In this document: positions 6,370 through 7,206 of the stretch, piece by piece
How positions within the stretch are numbered: position 1 is the stretch's first letter
Layout of the letters: the number at the start of each line of letters is the position of its first letter
NCBI GenBank assembly: GCA_027031145.1
Contig: JALVEG010000573.1
Span: 1-7,206, forward strand
Direction: 5' to 3'
DNA from: Saprospiraceae bacterium
GTDB lineage: Bacteria; Bacteroidota; Bacteroidia; Chitinophagales; Saprospiraceae
DNA: 7,206 bases
Translations under genes and position numbers: made by a program
Notes under the pieces: generated by a model
What the model saw: only the letters and a program-made list of their open reading frames with translations
Database searches by the model: none
Told to the model about the DNA's origin: nothing

Positions 6370-7206
6370 ATGGATGTAAACTATTTTTTGCTCGTTCTAG
6401 GCATTCTATTTGTTGTTTTTTATGATTTCACCAATGGATTTCACGATGCAGCTGATATGATTGCAACTGCAGTTGCTTCAAGAGCAATGTCACCCGGAAT
6501 AGCAATATCAATTGTAACAGTTTTTACTTTTATTGGACCATTTATTGGAGGACTTGCCGTTGCAGATACTATCGGAGAATTTGTTAAACTTGGAGGAGCA
6601 TCAAAAGAAATAGCTTTTAGTGTGATATTTGCAGCTATCCTGGCAGCAATATCTTATAATTTGATAACATGGAAACTTGGTTTGCCAAGTTCTTCCAGCA
6701 ATTCATTGGTAAGTGGTTTGATCGGTGCCGGAATTTTTGCCTTGGGAAATAAGAATATACATTGGGGGATTTCCGAATTGAAGAATGGACATATAGAAGG
6801 TTTTATGAAAATTGTCACAGGTATGTTTTTTTCACCTTTAGCCGGATTTATTGCCGGTTATATATTGATGAAATTATTTTTATTTTTATTCAAAAGACTC
6901 TCGGATAAATCTAAAATATTTTTTGTTATTACACAATATTTAACGGTAAGTTGGCTGGGATTTAGTCATGGTACAAATGATGCACAAAAAGGAATGGGTA
7001 TAATCGGAATGTTATTGTTGGCAGCCGGAGTTAATAGTTCTTTTATGATTCCGGATTGGGTTGTTTTGCTCTGTGCAAGTTCGATCACATTAGGAACGAT
7101 GTTCGGAGGATGGAATATAATCAAAACTGTTGGTTTTGGAATCTACAAAGTGAGATTAATTCATTCTATTGCAGATCAAATCGGATCAGCAGCTGTAATT
7201 TTAACT
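6370..7206 (+). CDS. pit: Pit-family inorganic phosphate permease (PHO-4), partial (C-terminus beyond window)
   Basis: Inner-membrane low-affinity phosphate (metal-phosphate) symporter driven by cation gradient. From ATG 6370 there are 279 open codons reaching the window end. An in-frame TAG at 6346-6348 leaves this ATG as the first possible one. Both duplicated PHO-4 signatures are visible: DFTNGFHDAADMIATAVASR (19-38) in the N-terminal half and SWLGFSHGTNDAQKGMGIIG (194-213) in the second. GLPSSSSNSLVSGLIGAG (104-121) matches the conserved GLPxSxSxxLVxGLxGAG loop. Hydrophobic membrane segments lie at about 5-18, 43-65, 81-100, 112-126, 147-172, 184-198, 208-222 and 230-246. Family members are usually somewhat over 300 to about 500 residues, so only the end is missing. 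In the first signature, Asp29 stands where Asn is frequent. Divergent from the lyase gene, with its own promoter. No PhoU-like partner is visible upstream; one could follow beyond the window. Confidence 0.9.
   Translation, partial: MDVNYFLLVLGILFVVFYDFTNGFHDAADMIATAVASRAMSPGIAISIVTVFTFIGPFIGGLAVADTIGEFVKLGGASKEIAFSVIFAAILAAISYNLITWKLGLPSSSSNSLVSGLIGAGIFALGNKNIHWGISELKNGHIEGFMKIVTGMFFSPLAGFIAGYILMKLFLFLFKRLSDKSKIFFVITQYLTVSWLGFSHGTNDAQKGMGIIGMLLLAAGVNSSFMIPDWVVLLCASSITLGTMFGGWNIIKTVGFGIYKVRLIHSIADQIGSAAVILT

Overview
The window looks like part of a low-GC Bacteroidota chromosome. The evidence is a SusC/SusD outer-membrane nutrient-uptake pair, ATG-AAA-AAA type starts in A/T-rich leaders without Shine-Dalgarno sequences, and a well-formed Bacteroidota-type promoter (TTG, 21-base spacer, TAGATTTG). 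Genus cannot be told from this much sequence.

Layout. Positions 1-919 (minus) hold the first 306 codons of a SusD/RagB-family lipoprotein cut by the window edge. Four bases upstream ends a complete 1104-residue SusC/RagA-family TonB-linked transporter (924-4238, minus). The two are the core of a glycan or other polymer uptake locus whose enzymes and regulator lie outside the window. Positions 4239-4821 are a 583-base non-coding stretch that is rich in structure: a 77-bp insertion with 13-bp terminal inverted repeats and an 8-bp target duplication (IS66-like miniature element), a weak candidate susC promoter, a roughly 117-bp repeat/stem-loop module, and an intrinsic terminator. Positions 4822-6231 (minus) encode a 469-residue PLP-dependent beta-eliminating lyase whose active-site residues are those of tyrosine phenol-lyase, not tryptophanase. 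A 138-base divergent promoter region follows, and 6370-7206 (plus) is the first 279 codons of a Pit-family inorganic phosphate permease, cut by the window end.

How the genes relate. Only susC and susD form an evident operon. The terminator after the lyase gene and the long gap make it a separate transcription unit, and the phosphate permease is divergent. I see no evidence for a new multi-gene system. The parts most worth a second look are the two repeat structures in front of susC and the tyrosine phenol-lyase assignment, since this protein could easily be labelled tryptophanase by homology alone.
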